Origin: Loktanella sp. Alg231-35
Lineage (GTDB): Bacteria > Pseudomonadota > Alphaproteobacteria > Rhodobacterales > Rhodobacteraceae
Direction of reading: 5' to 3'
Assembly: GCF_900143545.1 (NCBI RefSeq)
Contig: NZ_FREV01000004.1
Coordinates: 1 to 64,000, forward strand
Length of the DNA: 64,000 nt
Positions 1 to 8,869 of the stretch are shown here, in pieces. Position 1 is the stretch's first letter, and every line of letters starts with the position of its first letter. The notes under the pieces were generated by a model. The model searched no databases, was not told the origin of the DNA, and was given only the letters and a program-made list of their open reading frames with translations. The position numbers and the translations under genes are program-made.

Positions 1-1
1 C

Positions 2-544
2 AAGAAACGCAGGCGACTGTACCACAAGGACAGCTCAATCATCCGGCTGCGGCCGCAACATCCCAATCACATCTGGAGCGTCGATTTTGTGCACGACAAA
101 CTGAGCAACGGGCGGCCCTACAAGATGCTCACGGTGCTGGATGAATATACCCGTGAGGCACTGTGTGTCGCGGTCAAACCAAAGATGAACAGCGCGGATG
201 TGCTGGATGCGCTCTACCCACTGCTTTTGCGGCGCGGGAAACCCGTATACATTCGTTCGGACAATGGCTCAGAGTTCATCGCAACAGCACTACAAGACTG
301 GCTGAGAAAGGTCGGGATTAAGCCGATCCAGATATACCCGGGGTCACCCTGGGAGAACGGATACAACGAGCGCTTCAATGGCACGCTGCGCCGAGAAGTC
401 CTGAATGCTGAATGGTTCCACACCACGAAACAGGCACAGATCGTCATCAATACATGGCTCAGACAGTACAATCGTGTTCGACCCCATCAGGCTTTAAACA
501 TGCGTCCGCCAATTCCAGAAACATTGCTCAAAAGTGGCCCATAG
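2..544 (+). CDS. IS3-family transposase OrfB, 3' part (5' end outside window)
   Basis: The frame is open from the first bases of the window, so the start lies upstream; 180 residues are visible. It is the integrase-core (rve-type) transposase that cuts and joins IS ends. The three acidic catalytic positions are visible: Asp in WSVDFVHDK, Asp in RSDNGSEF and Glu in the ENGYNERFNGTLRREVLN region. The C-terminal NRVRPHQALN segment is typical of IS3-family OrfB. The reading frame is intact to its stop. OrfA and the left end are not in the window, so I cannot tell whether the element is complete. Family assignment is firm, subgroup is not. Confidence 0.88.
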   Translation, partial: KKRRRLYHKDSSIIRLRPQHPNHIWSVDFVHDKLSNGRPYKMLTVLDEYTREALCVAVKPKMNSADVLDALYPLLLRRGKPVYIRSDNGSEFIATALQDWLRKVGIKPIQIYPGSPWENGYNERFNGTLRREVLNAEWFHTTKQAQIVINTWLRQYNRVRPHQALNMRPPIPETLLKSGP

Positions 545-987
545 AAATGGGGCTGGACAGCCGTGCAGGCAACGACTAAGAATTTCTGTCCCTAAGTAGA
601 TCACCCCTGCTTGCCCATACTGTCAATGTCTGCAATGCGGGCAGCAACCGCAGCAATCAGGCTACTTCTGCAATGGCTAGCAAGGGGCCATTACTCGGGG
701 TGTCTTTCGGAAATGCGGAACACATTCGCCAGGCCAAAAAAGTCCGAAAATCGGCAGAAAATGCACAAAGTCGCGTTCTTACCCGACAAAAGTTGCGTTT
801 CTCGCCGGACAAGTTGCGATTCACACCGGACGGTACAACAAGAGAAGAAAGCTGGCTGTGCAGGTAGTCTTGAGCTAGCCAGTCTGCGTCCCAATACCCT
901 GTTAGAAGGGAAAATACAGGGAAAAACTGCCGATTTGCTGTTATTCGAGTTTGTCGCATGGATTGCCACCACGAAAACAGTGGCTTA
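545..987. other. Intergenic stretch between IS elements, no supported gene
   Basis: Between the IS3-type transposase stop and the first IS5-type element there is no frame with convincing protein similarity; the open frames on both strands overlap each other and look accidental. The start of the stretch probably contains the right end of the IS3-type element. The middle holds a set of short tandem repeats, listed separately. The composition suggests debris of mobile DNA. Confidence 0.5.
769..832 (+). repeat. Three imperfect 21-22 bp tandem repeats
   Basis: Three copies begin near 769, 791 and 812. They share a core resembling AGTTGCGNTTCNNNCCGGAC: the first reads AGTCGCGTTCTTACCCGAC, the second AGTTGCGTTTCTCGCCGGAC and the third AGTTGCGATTCACACCGGAC. 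Direct repeats of about this spacing next to mobile DNA recall the multiple transposase-binding repeats at the ends of IS21-family and similar elements. No IS21 genes are visible here, so this would be a leftover end. The repeat itself is seen; its role is inference. Confidence 0.6.
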
Positions 988-1829
988 GGGTCAGGACCCA
1001 TTAATTGGCTTGATGCTGAATCATTGCTGTGATTCAGGTTCCCCAAATATTGGGGGGAACGATGAGCAATCTCTACTGGCTAACTGAAGAACACATGAAG
1101 CGATTGCGACCGTATTTTCCCAAAAGCCGAGGTCGACCACGCGTAGATGACAGGCGTGTATTGAGTGGAATTATCTTCATTAATCGCAATGGTTTACGCT
1201 GGTGTGATGCGCCTCCGGAGTATGGTCCACCCAAGACATTGTACAACCGTTGGAAGCGGTGGAGCGATATGGGAGTATTCGCGCGGATCATGACGGGATT
1301 GGCGGCAGAGGCGCCCGACCATAAGACCATCTCAATTGACGCGACTTATCTCAAAGCACACCGCACAGCCTCAAGCCTGGGGCTCAAAAAGGGGGGCGCG
1401 GACGTCTGATAGGGCAGACCAAGGGTGGTATGAACACCAAGTTGCATGCCGTCACGGATACAAGTGGGCGCCCAATTCAGTTCTTTGTCACCGCCGGTCA
1501 GGTCAGCGACTATACTGGTGCCGCGGCCTTGTTGAGCAGTCTGCCAGATGCTGAATGGCTGCTCGCGGATCGAGGCTATGACGCAGACTGGTTCAGAGAA
1601 GCCTTAATCGACAGGGGTATCACTCCATGTATCCCTGGCCGTAAGTCACGCAGCAAGACCATCAAATACGACAAGCGCCGCTACAAACGCCGCAATCGGA
1701 TTGAGAGAATGTTCGGTCGCCTCAAAGATTGGAGACGCATCTCAACGCGCTATGACAGGTGCCCCAAAGTCTTCCTCTCAGCTATCGCTCTCGCCGCAAC
1801 CGTCATATTCTGGTTATGAGTCTGGAACC
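988..1829 (+). mobile_element. IS5-family insertion sequence (IS427-like), copy 1
   Basis: The element is 842 bp with imperfect terminal inverted repeats: the left end reads GGGTCAGGACCCAT and the right end, reverse-complemented, reads GGTTCCAGACTCAT (10 of 14 match). A TA dinucleotide flanks both ends (986-987 and 1830-1831), fitting a 2-bp target duplication. It carries one transposase split over two frames. A second copy starts 913 bp further on; the encoded proteins are the same in both, and I saw no nucleotide difference in the stretches compared. That points to a recent duplication or transposition. Confidence 0.9.
1062..1819 (+). CDS. IS5-family transposase (copy 1), made by -1 frameshifting
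   Basis: The first frame starts at ATG 1062 ([15 protein letters not shown]) and stops at 1409; the second runs to 1819 in the -1 frame. A run of five A and six G at 1386-1396 sits just before the first stop. Slipping back one base there gives the continuous family sequence [22 protein letters not shown] residues fall in both halves: Asp in [11 protein letters not shown] (first frame), then Asp in [11 protein letters not shown] and Glu in [16 protein letters not shown] (second frame). The full transposase therefore needs the fusion, as in other IS427-group elements. Both frames are intact, so it may be active. Confidence 0.85.
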
Positions 1830-1900
1830 TAAGATCACCCCGTTTACAATTCCAGACAGACCGAGTGCAGACAAAAGAAGTGCGATGAATATCGCCTTTA

Positions 1901-2742
1901 GGGTCAGGACCCATTAATTGGCTTGATGCTGAATCATTGCTGTGATTCAGGTTCCCCAAATATTGGGGGGAACGATGAGCAATCTCTACTGGCTAACTGA
2001 AGAACACATGAAGCGATTGCGACCGTATTTTCCCAAAAGCCGAGGTCGACCACGCGTAGATGACAGGCGTGTATTGAGTGGAATTATCTTCATTAATCGC
2101 AATGGTTTACGCTGGTGTGATGCGCCTCCGGAGTATGGTCCACCCAAGACATTGTACAACCGTTGGAAGCGGTGGAGCGATATGGGAGTATTCGCGCGGA
2201 TCATGACGGGATTGGCGGCAGAGGCGCCCGACCATAAGACCATCTCAATTGACGCGACTTATCTCAAAGCACACCGCACAGCCTCAAGCCTGGGGCTCAA
2301 AAAGGGGGGCGCGGACGTCTGATAGGGCAGACCAAGGGTGGTATGAACACCAAGTTGCATGCCGTCACGGATACAAGTGGGCGCCCAATTCAGTTCTTTG
2401 TCACCGCCGGTCAGGTCAGCGACTATACTGGTGCCGCGGCCTTGTTGAGCAGTCTGCCAGATGCTGAATGGCTGCTCGCGGATCGAGGCTATGACGCAGA
2501 CTGGTTCAGAGAAGCCTTAATCGACAGGGGTATCACTCCATGTATCCCTGGCCGTAAGTCACGCAGCAAGACCATCAAATACGACAAGCGCCGCTACAAA
2601 CGCCGCAATCGGATTGAGAGAATGTTCGGTCGCCTCAAAGATTGGAGACGCATCTCAACGCGCTATGACAGGTGCCCCAAAGTCTTCCTCTCAGCTATCG
2701 CTCTCGCCGCAACCGTCATATTCTGGTTATGAGTCTGGAACC
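1901..2742 (+). mobile_element. IS5-family insertion sequence (IS427-like), copy 2
   Basis: This is the same 842-bp unit as the copy at 988-1829, in the same orientation and offset by 913 bp, with TA at both flanks (1899-1900 and 2743-2744). Only 71 bp (1830-1900) separate the copies, and that spacer has no recognisable gene. Its right end abuts the truncated Hint-domain gene, whose reading frame runs straight into IS sequence. The missing 3' end of that gene is not found on the other side of this copy, so the insertion was followed or accompanied by a deletion or rearrangement. Confidence 0.9.
1975..2732 (+). CDS. IS5-family transposase (copy 2), made by -1 frameshifting
   Basis: The protein is the same as in copy 1, in two frames: ATG 1975 to a stop at 2322, then the -1 frame to 2732. 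The A5G6 slip run is at 2299-2309. All three DDE acidic residues are present and neither frame carries a stop or shift beyond the programmed one. The matching copies mean that the DNA between and beside them is open to homologous recombination. Confidence 0.85.
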
Positions 2743-2744
2743 TA

Positions 2745-4354
2745 GGCTTGCCGACAAGCTCGGCAGTTGAAATCGTTCTCGTTCCAACCCAACGGACCGG
2801 CTGTAGCCCATGATCAACGGTCATCAGCAAATCGCCAGGCCGAATATTCCCAGCTTCAACTACGCCAGATGCACCTGTGAGCATCGTACCAGGTGTGAAA
2901 CAGGGTACCGCATCGCGGAAATCGAGGTCGGCTGTAAGTGGTTCCGCACCAGAACCGTCGGCTGCTGTGTCGTTGTCAGTATCGGCCAGAGTGAAATCAC
3001 CACCCCCATCAACGTCATTATCGTTAACGTCCCTTCCCGTGACGTCATCAACTACGTCGGCAATCCCGTCACCGTCGGCGTCCCCTGATGCGTCGATATC
3101 CGCCTGGGTGGCGCCATGGCCCGCTTCGTCAACATCGCTGATGCCATCGTTATCAGAGTCTGTATCAAGAACGTCAAACGTGCCGTCGTTGTCTGTATCA
3201 ACTGGCGCTATCCCCAACGATCCGGGCGCACCCGTTGTTGGCGTGGCGTCATAGGCATCATCGAGACCATCACCATCCGCATCGTTGCCTGTTGGTGGGA
3301 CGTAACCATCTGTGGACTGGCCTTCGACGTTGTCCGTGATCCCATCATTGTCGCTGTCAAGATCCAGATGGTTCGCGACCGCATCACCATCTGAGTTTGT
3401 CGTGGTTTCGTTCGGATTGACCGTAAAGACCTCTGTAACAGAGTCGCCAAAATTTGGATTGGCCCCGGAATCCACGACCACGACACCGTCAACTTCGATC
3501 TGATAGCTGGCCGGATCACCTCCGCTAAGGCCGTCGCCGAAACCGTCGAAAATTGTGAAGGTAAAGTTCCCGGCATCCACCGGTACATCTGTGATCTCTA
3601 CGACATTATTGGAAATGGTAGTGTCGCTGGCGATGAGATTGCCATCGGCATCCCGTATTTCCCAACGCGTGTCGTCGACCTCGGTAAACTGATCAGCATC
3701 GAACGTTACTCTGATCGTACTTGTGTTTGTGGTCAAACCTTCGTCGACATCCAGCAAACCGTCATTGTCATCATCAATGTCAATCTTGTCAGCAACACCG
3801 TCTTGATCGGTATCGGCAAGCACCGTGAAGGACAGATCGCCAATCCCGGCACCGCCGGAAACAGCGGCATCAGGACCATTGTCGTAGACAACCTCTAGCT
3901 GGGAAACCATCCATGGAATTGAGACAGTGACATCGTTGGCGGTGCCTCCTTCAGCTTCGACCGTGACCGAGCCATCAGCGTTGACGTAGACCAGTTCATC
4001 CACCAGGCCCGAAATGCCGGCAATGACGACATCAGCATCGATAAGATCGCCATTCTCATCGAGAGCGTAAATCGTGAACTGGTCGTCATTGCCAGTACCT
4101 GAATTGACATGTTGAAGGTCAAAAGTGAGGTCCTCGACCGGTGTTGAAAAGTCAAAGGTCGCTGTGATGGGTGAACTGACCCCAAACGCACCGAATTCTG
4201 ACACCCCGGTTCCAGAGGCGGTTCCGTCCCAAGCATTTGGAGTAAACGTCGTAGAGATCGTGGTGGTGTTGCCATCTTCAGAGACGCTTGTGGTCCCACC
4301 AACGGCGGTGCTCCCAGGGCCTGTTAGCCATATCGCATTGTCGAGTATTGCCAC
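2745..4354 (-). pseudogene. Hint-domain protein with calcium-binding repeats, 3' end removed by IS5 copy 2
   Basis: The gene starts at ATG 4354 and reads about 537 native residues before entering IS DNA, which adds 26 foreign residues. The order is: an N-terminal beta-rich domain (about 1-180), thrombospondin type-3-like Asp-rich repeats ([19 protein letters not shown] near 185-205 and several more to about 475) that should bind calcium, a beta domain between repeat blocks, then the start of a Hint (hedgehog/intein) domain at Cys485 (CFTPGTML) with [20 protein letters not shown]. The rest of the Hint fold is missing. Intact relatives are large secreted proteins of Rhodobacteraceae, probably exported without a classical signal peptide. 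Function of this copy is probably lost. Confidence 0.8.
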
Positions 4355-4983
4355 TTACTTATCGCACCTGTTCACAAATTAATTGCTTTACCATCTTTGT
4401 GATTGTCCAATTGCGCATATTGATGCTGCTGTAAACCAAAATAGGTCGAAATCAGGCTGGGCCCATCAAGCAAGCACTTGAGGGTCAGCCCCTTTCAATT
4501 GCTTGCCGAATTCGACACAAATTGTACGAGCACCGTGCGCCGTTTGTGAACTGATCCTAAATAACAATGCCAGACATCGCTGATTGGTTCTCACACTGCG
4601 AAGTAGCGCAAGAGCGAGCGCATCTGCAGCATCTCCTGCCGCGAGTGCGCGCAGCAGAAGTTTTCGCTTCCGCTTTGGGCTCTCTACCGCCATTAGATCG
4701 GTCGCAGCAAGTTTACTCTAACACGCCCCCACCCCTCTCAGGGACGGCCCATAGCGGACTTTGACCGAGGGTTGCGCCGCCGCCAGGCTCTGCGCGTTAC
4801 CGAGCCCAGCTATGCCTTAATAGCCACATTTGGAGCTAGCATTGGTATCGGCAGAAGCATTCGCCGCAAACCTTGGACGGAGGCGAACGCTGATGGCAGC
4901 TGAAGGAAAGGGGATAAATTGGGGGATTGAATTTTCAAGAGGAACCATAAAGTAATGATTTTATAGAATATAGTATTGTAGAA
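4355..4983. other. Gene-poor stretch between Hint pseudogene and tRNA-Phe
   Basis: No frame here shows recognisable protein features. A minus-strand frame at 4466-4693 (75 residues, basic N-terminus) lacks family motifs and a clear ribosome-binding site, so it is not called. The first 100 bases are AT-rich and should hold the promoter of the leftward Hint gene. The region ends at the 3' side of tRNA-Phe, a common attachment position for integrative elements. I see no repeat of the tRNA 3' end in this interval. Confidence 0.45.
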
Positions 4984-5058
4984 TGGTGCCCGGGGGCGGA
5001 ATCGAACCACCGACACGAGGATTTTCAATCCACTGCTCTACCCCTGAGCTACCCGGGC
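4984..5058 (-). tRNA. tRNA-Phe (GAA)
   Basis: On the minus strand a cloverleaf reads from the acceptor GCCCGGG at 5058 to CCCGGGC, A73 and an encoded CCA at 4984-4986. The D-arm contains TAGCTCAGGGGTAGAGC, the anticodon loop is TTGAAAA with anticodon GAA, and the T-arm contains GGTTCGATTCC. The anticodon stem has one T-T mismatch. It sits between accessory DNA on its 3' side and the yacG block on its 5' side. Confidence 0.95.
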
Positions 5059-5154
5059 ATCGGAACGATCAAGCTGGGCTCGCGTCGTTGGGTAGCGGCG
5101 TTTTAGACGTGAGGCGGGGGGGTGTCCAGAGGGAACTGTGCGAAAAACAAACGC

Positions 5155-5340
5155 CTAGTGCGGTTTCTGGCTCTCGGCCTGCCGCAGCTGGTTTTCGAGG
5201 TCCACAGCATCCTCTGGATCATCCGCAGGAATGGCATAGCCACCAGTAAACCATTTCGCCAGATCAAGGTCCGCGCAGCGTTTCGAACAGAAAGGGCGGA
5301 ACGCTGCCTCAGTAGGTTTATCGCAGATGGGGCAGGCCAT
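5155..5340 (-). CDS. yacG: DNA gyrase inhibitor YacG (zinc-binding)
   Basis: A 61-residue protein with the YacG four-cysteine zinc site: CPIC near residues 3-6 and FCSKRC near 17-22, followed by LAKWFTGGYAIP, the family's conserved segment. YacG binds a GyrB-containing gyrase complex and blocks DNA binding in Escherichia coli. Its start overlaps the stop of the upstream RNase E/G-like gene by one base (TGATG), so the two are translationally coupled. The order infA, maf, RNase G-like, yacG is common in this bacterial group. Length is normal for the family. Confidence 0.92.
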   Translation of the reverse strand: MACPICDKPTEAAFRPFCSKRCADLDLAKWFTGGYAIPADDPEDAVDLENQLRQAESQKPH

Positions 5341-6374
5341 CAGATGTCCCTCAGTATGGCAGTTGGAAAAGGCGGGCGTTCGCGTTTGCGCTGCAGCTCG
5401 AACAATCCCATAGGCGTCCAGCCCACCAGCGAGGTTTCAATCGGATCGGCTTTGAAGGACGCGCGCAGCGACTGTTCCACCTGTTTGCGATGCGCTTTGG
5501 ACATCGACACGAAATCTACCGTGATCTGCCCTGCCAATCCCCGCAGGCGCAGGGCGCGGGGCAGTGCGCGGGCCGCCGCCAGATTGGCCTTGAGAGCCGC
5601 CGCAGGCGTTGTGTCATTGCCGGTATTCACATCCACGGCGACAAGGGCGCGTGTGGGTTCCACATACATTGTGCCTTCGCCCAAGCTGACCAAGGGGTCC
5701 GCCAACCCAGCAAGCTGATCCAGCACACCGTGCTCAGCAAAGGCGCCAGCCTGCGTCACGACATCTGCGACACCTGCCCATTCGCGCCAGGCCAGCGCAT
5801 GCGGGCCATCGCCCTCGGTCAATGCCTCTGGCGCGGACCCTTCGGCATCAGCCAGAACCGCGTCGGCCAGTGCTGTCATCGCCAGAATGTCATCCGCAAT
5901 CTCAACTTCATCCGCCCCTTCGCAGGACGACCGCAGGATCAGCCCGTGTTCTGCATCAAACACCCCATGCGCAACCGCCAACAGGTTGTCGCGTACATCC
6001 TCATCAGTGATCTGACGCGAGATGTTCAGACCCGGCTTGCCGGGGGTTACTATTGCATAGCGGCTTTTGAACAGCACCCGGTCGGTGACGGGCACGGCTT
6101 TGCCCACCTCGGAAAACCCTGTCACCTGCACCAACATCGGCTGACCGGGACGCAGCCCTTTGCTGTGGCGCAGAAATGCTGTCTCGCCTTCGGGCAGGCG
6201 CAGCATCATGCCACCCTGACCTTTGATGGGTCGGTCACAAATGCCGCGATAAATGGCACCGGGACGGGCCGCATCAGCGTGGTCAATCAGGATGTCGTCC
6301 AGTTTGCCATCCACCAGATAGGCCGCGGCTTCAACCGCGCCAATGTGATCCAGAACGATTGTGCGGCCTTTCAT
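5340..6374 (-). CDS. Ribonuclease E/G family protein, short form
   Basis: 344 residues. The catalytic-domain signature [10 protein letters not shown] near residues 243-252 supplies one of the magnesium-binding aspartates of RNase E/G, and ITVDFVSM near 285-292 supplies the second. The protein is shorter than classical RNase G (about 490) and has no C-terminal degradosome scaffold. The N-terminal S1-like part is poorly recognisable, and the C-terminus ends at [10 protein letters not shown] without the zinc-link cysteines. It overlaps maf by four bases (ATGA) and yacG by one. It probably processes RNA; the exact substrate cannot be read from sequence. Confidence 0.85.
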   Translation of the reverse strand: MKGRTIVLDHIGAVEAAAYLVDGKLDDILIDHADAARPGAIYRGICDRPIKGQGGMMLRLPEGETAFLRHSKGLRPGQPMLVQVTGFSEVGKAVPVTDRVLFKSRYAIVTPGKPGLNISRQITDEDVRDNLLAVAHGVFDAEHGLILRSSCEGADEVEIADDILAMTALADAVLADAEGSAPEALTEGDGPHALAWREWAGVADVVTQAGAFAEHGVLDQLAGLADPLVSLGEGTMYVEPTRALVAVDVNTGNDTTPAAALKANLAAARALPRALRLRGLAGQITVDFVSMSKAHRKQVEQSLRASFKADPIETSLVGWTPMGLFELQRKRERPPFPTAILRDI

Positions 6375-6976
6375 TGGCTATCTCCGTATAAAGCGACGCC
6401 CGCAGCGGTCAGCAGCCCCGCAGTTTCAGACAAGGGCAGACCAACGATGCCGGTGTAAGAGCCGTTGATCCATGGAATAAAGGCGCCCGCTGGGCCTTGA
6501 ATGGCATAACCGCCCGCCTTGCCCTGCCAATCATCCGAGGCAAGGTAGGCGTTCACCTCTGTATCGGAGAGCTGTTTGAAGGCTACCGTGCTTTGCACGT
6601 CCCTGTGCCAGACCTGCGCGCCACGCTTCACGGCGAGTGCTGTGATTACCTTGTGGCGGCGGCCTGAAAGGGCATAGAGGAACTGCGCGGCCTCGCCCGC
6701 GTCAGCGGGCTTGCCCATGATCCGGCGACCAAGGGCGACGGTAGTGTCAGCGCAAAGCACAACCTCATCCGTGGCGGCATCAACGGCGGCAACCTTTTCG
6801 GCCGCGATGCGATTGACATAGTCGCGCGGCAGCTCGCCCTTGCGAACGTCTTCATTGATGTCTGGCGGGCGAATGTCGCTAGGGGTGATGCCCAATTGCG
6901 CCAAAAGCTCTAACCGCCGAGGCGAGCCAGAGCCGAGGACGAGTTTCAGCGCGGGATCGGGGGATAGCGTGGTCAT
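6371..6976 (-). CDS. maf: Maf family nucleotide pyrophosphatase
   Basis: A 201-residue protein with the Maf hallmark [18 protein letters not shown] near residues 12-29, the [11 protein letters not shown] segment around 73-83 and GKPADAGEA after it. The [12 protein letters not shown] segment near 156-167 is also typical. Maf proteins hydrolyse non-canonical nucleoside triphosphates, linked to house-cleaning and arrest of division. It is coupled to the RNase E/G-like gene by a four-base overlap and follows infA by about 80 bases. The start at 6976 gives the expected length. Confidence 0.92.
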   Translation of the reverse strand: MTTLSPDPALKLVLGSGSPRRLELLAQLGITPSDIRPPDINEDVRKGELPRDYVNRIAAEKVAAVDAATDEVVLCADTTVALGRRIMGKPADAGEAAQFLYALSGRRHKVITALAVKRGAQVWHRDVQSTVAFKQLSDTEVNAYLASDDWQGKAGGYAIQGPAGAFIPWINGSYTGIVGLPLSETAGLLTAAGVALYGDSQ

Positions 6977-7059
6977 GTCAGCGCCTTAATGGCAACCGGG
7001 CGCGGCCGCCATCGCCTGCGGCAATCGCTGTCCCGCGCGGCGCAATGCTGCGCATCGCT

Positions 7060-7278
7060 TTACTTGAACCGATAGTTAATCCGACCTTTGGTCAGATCGT
7101 AAGGTGTCATTTCAACCTGCACCTTGTCGCCAGCCAGAACCCGGATGCGGTTCTTGCGCATCTTGCCTGCCGTATGCGCGATGATCTCATGGCCGTTTTC
7201 CAGCTCGACCCGAAACGTCGCGTTTGGCAGAAGTTCTTTCACGACACCTGGGAATTCGAGCAGTTCTTCCTTGGCCAT
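7060..7278 (-). CDS. infA: Translation initiation factor IF-1
   Basis: A 72-residue S1/OB-fold protein starting [11 protein letters not shown] and ending GRINYRFK, matching IF-1 in length and sequence along its whole span. IF-1 blocks the ribosomal A site during initiation. An upstream in-frame ATG at 7299 would add seven residues, but the ATG at 7278 gives the normal MAKE start and is preceded by GGAG within GGAGATC, so it is preferred. First gene of the infA-maf-RNase G-yacG series. Confidence 0.97.
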   Translation of the reverse strand: MAKEELLEFPGVVKELLPNATFRVELENGHEIIAHTAGKMRKNRIRVLAGDKVQVEMTPYDLTKGRINYRFK

Positions 7279-7439
7279 GTGATCTCCTATGTTTTTCATC
7301 CACCTGTTGTGGACGGCGCTTACATGCGCCTGATAGGTCGGTTTTTCAAGAGTTAATCGGCTCTTGCGGCGTTTTGGGGCTCGGTTGTTAAATGCATTGA
7401 GGGATTCACGGTGTGAATCAAGCGTGATGGCTGGTGGAT

Positions 7440-7654
7440 ATGCGCATTCTGACCTTGAGCGAGAAATCAGTGGCCGCGTTGGCGGCGCTGTTGTCGGCCC
7501 GTCAGGCGGCGGTATCCCAACAGCTAGTGGGTTGGGCCTTGGGGGGTGATACGTCCTCGTCGCGATGGCAAAAACGATCTACGACCGCTTGACGGATGAC
7601 AAATCCCGCAAGATCATTGGTCTGGTTTACGCGTTGTTCTACAAAACGGATTGA
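7440..7654 (+). pseudogene. Decayed ArsR-family transcriptional regulator (two frameshifts)
   Basis: Pieces of an ArsR winged helix lie in order in three frames. [22 protein letters not shown] leads into AAVSQQL from 7440 (recognition helix), VIRPRRDGK is read from 7546 (wing), and [22 protein letters not shown] is in the frame passing 7565, ending at the TGA 7652-7654. The run of five A after GATGGC is one likely insertion site, and the six-G run near 7541-7546 another. The extreme N-terminus is not clear. No metal-binding cysteine pair is seen. The gene cannot make an intact regulator as read. Confidence 0.72.
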
Positions 7655-7706
7655 GGTTCGCCAACACCCGTTCAACGCGCTGACCACATTTAGGGAGGGA
7701 CCACCG

Positions 7707-7793
7707 ATGCTTGACGCATGGGGACATGCGAATATTGCCGGAGCCGCCTTGGGGCAGCGCCAGTTGACCGTGGGCTTTGCAGCGGCAGAATGA
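7707..7793 (+). CDS. Possible 28-residue peptide or gene remnant
   Basis: ATG 7707 is preceded by AGGGAGGGA, an unusually good ribosome-binding site, and opens a 28-residue frame beginning MLDAWGHANIAGAALGQRQL. I do not recognise it. It lies between the decayed ArsR gene and the sulfotransferase, so it may be the start of a gene lost along with the regulator rather than a functional peptide. Confidence 0.25.
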   Translation: MLDAWGHANIAGAALGQRQLTVGFAAAE

Positions 7794-7821
7794 CACGGTC
7801 CCGAAACAACGGTGTGACCGG

Positions 7822-8838
7822 ATGAAAGGGGCATTCCTCGTCAGTGCGTCGCGCAGTGGGTCCACCATGATGTCGACTATCCTACGTGAACATCCTGATG
7901 TCCTTAGCCTGTCGGAATTGATGACAACGCAAGGGTCGCGCGCCCTTCTGCCCGGGGCGATCAGCGGTGAGACCTTTTGGCAGCAACTTGCCACGCCCAC
8001 CACGCTTATGCGCCATTTGGCCAATCCAGACAGCGCGCCGCGCGAATTTCTTTATCACACAGTGTCCGACGGACGTTTTGATCCTTACCGCTGCCCACCC
8101 ATTCTTGCCGTAACCCTGCCGCATCTGTTTGATCACCCAGATGCCGCGTTTGACCGGCTGGCGCAGACCGTTCCACAGTTTCCCACGCAACCGCGGCCAG
8201 ATCACTATCGCGCGCTGATCGAAACTCTAGGCGCCCAAATGCAGCGTCGTTATTGGGTCGAACGATCGGGCGGCACCCTTTTGGCCACCGCAGCGCTGGC
8301 AAAGGCATTTCCTCAGGCAAAGTTCGCCGTCATCCTGCGTGACGCGCGCGATGTGACCTTATCAATGCAAAACTACAAACCCGCCCGGTTTCTGGTCTGG
8401 TTCTGGAAGCGCGCAAGGCGGCTGGGCATCGATGTATTCGATCCCGGCACCCAAATCGGTAGCGCCAGATGGATCGCCCTGATAGAGCGCATCACAGCAC
8501 CGCTGCTACCCATACAGCGCATTCTGAACACACCACCCGCCATCGAAGACACTGCCGCTTGCTGTTCGGCCCTGATGACAAGCGGAATCAGGCAATTCCA
8601 GAACCTGCCCGAAGCCCGTCGTTTAGTCGTTCACTATGAGAACGTCGTGGCGCAGCCGCACGCAGAACTCGCCCGTCTTGCCACCTTCCTTGATTTGCCC
8701 AAAAACGATGCTTGGTTCGCATTCGGCGTTGGCATCCCCCGTGCCTTTCCGCCGCGCCACCTGTCGCTGCCGACGGATCAGCAGGACAGGCTCAGCGCGT
8801 TGACGGCTGATGTCCGAAAGCTCTCTGCATCAACTTGA
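7822..8838 (+). CDS. Sulfotransferase family protein
   Basis: 338 residues from ATG 7822. The N-terminal SASRSGSTMMSTILREHP is the 5'-phosphosulfate-binding loop of PAPS-dependent sulfotransferases, and FAVILRDARDVTLSMQNY in the middle is the 3'-phosphate-binding segment. Such enzymes move sulfate from PAPS to hydroxyl or amine groups of small molecules or glycans; the acceptor cannot be read here. An in-frame TTG at 7777 would add 15 residues but has no better ribosome site. It is convergent with the oxoprolinase gene, with about 30 bases between stops. Confidence 0.8.
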   Translation: MKGAFLVSASRSGSTMMSTILREHPDVLSLSELMTTQGSRALLPGAISGETFWQQLATPTTLMRHLANPDSAPREFLYHTVSDGRFDPYRCPPILAVTLPHLFDHPDAAFDRLAQTVPQFPTQPRPDHYRALIETLGAQMQRRYWVERSGGTLLATAALAKAFPQAKFAVILRDARDVTLSMQNYKPARFLVWFWKRARRLGIDVFDPGTQIGSARWIALIERITAPLLPIQRILNTPPAIEDTAACCSALMTSGIRQFQNLPEARRLVVHYENVVAQPHAELARLATFLDLPKNDAWFAFGVGIPRAFPPRHLSLPTDQQDRLSALTADVRKLSAST

Positions 8839-8869
8839 TTGATCCGGGACCATGCAAGCGCCGATCAAC

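Noticed and set aside
611..1046. Several overlapping frames on both strands between IS3 and IS5 elements
   Set aside because: They overlap each other, include repeat and IS end sequence, and show no recognisable domain.
1750..1959. Minus-strand frame across the gap between the two IS5 copies as the missing Hint end
   Set aside because: The 71-bp spacer shows no Hint-like residues; the frame is mostly antisense IS sequence.
4466..4693. Minus-strand 75-residue frame in the stretch before tRNA-Phe
   Set aside because: No family motif, no clear ribosome site and an opposing frame of similar quality.
4983..5249. Plus-strand frame beginning MVPGGGIEPPTRGFSIH
   Set aside because: It is the antisense translation of the tRNA-Phe gene, a classic false protein.
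7777..7821. TTG start for the sulfotransferase
   Set aside because: It adds 15 polar residues ahead of the phosphosulfate loop; ATG 7822 places the loop normally near the N-terminus.
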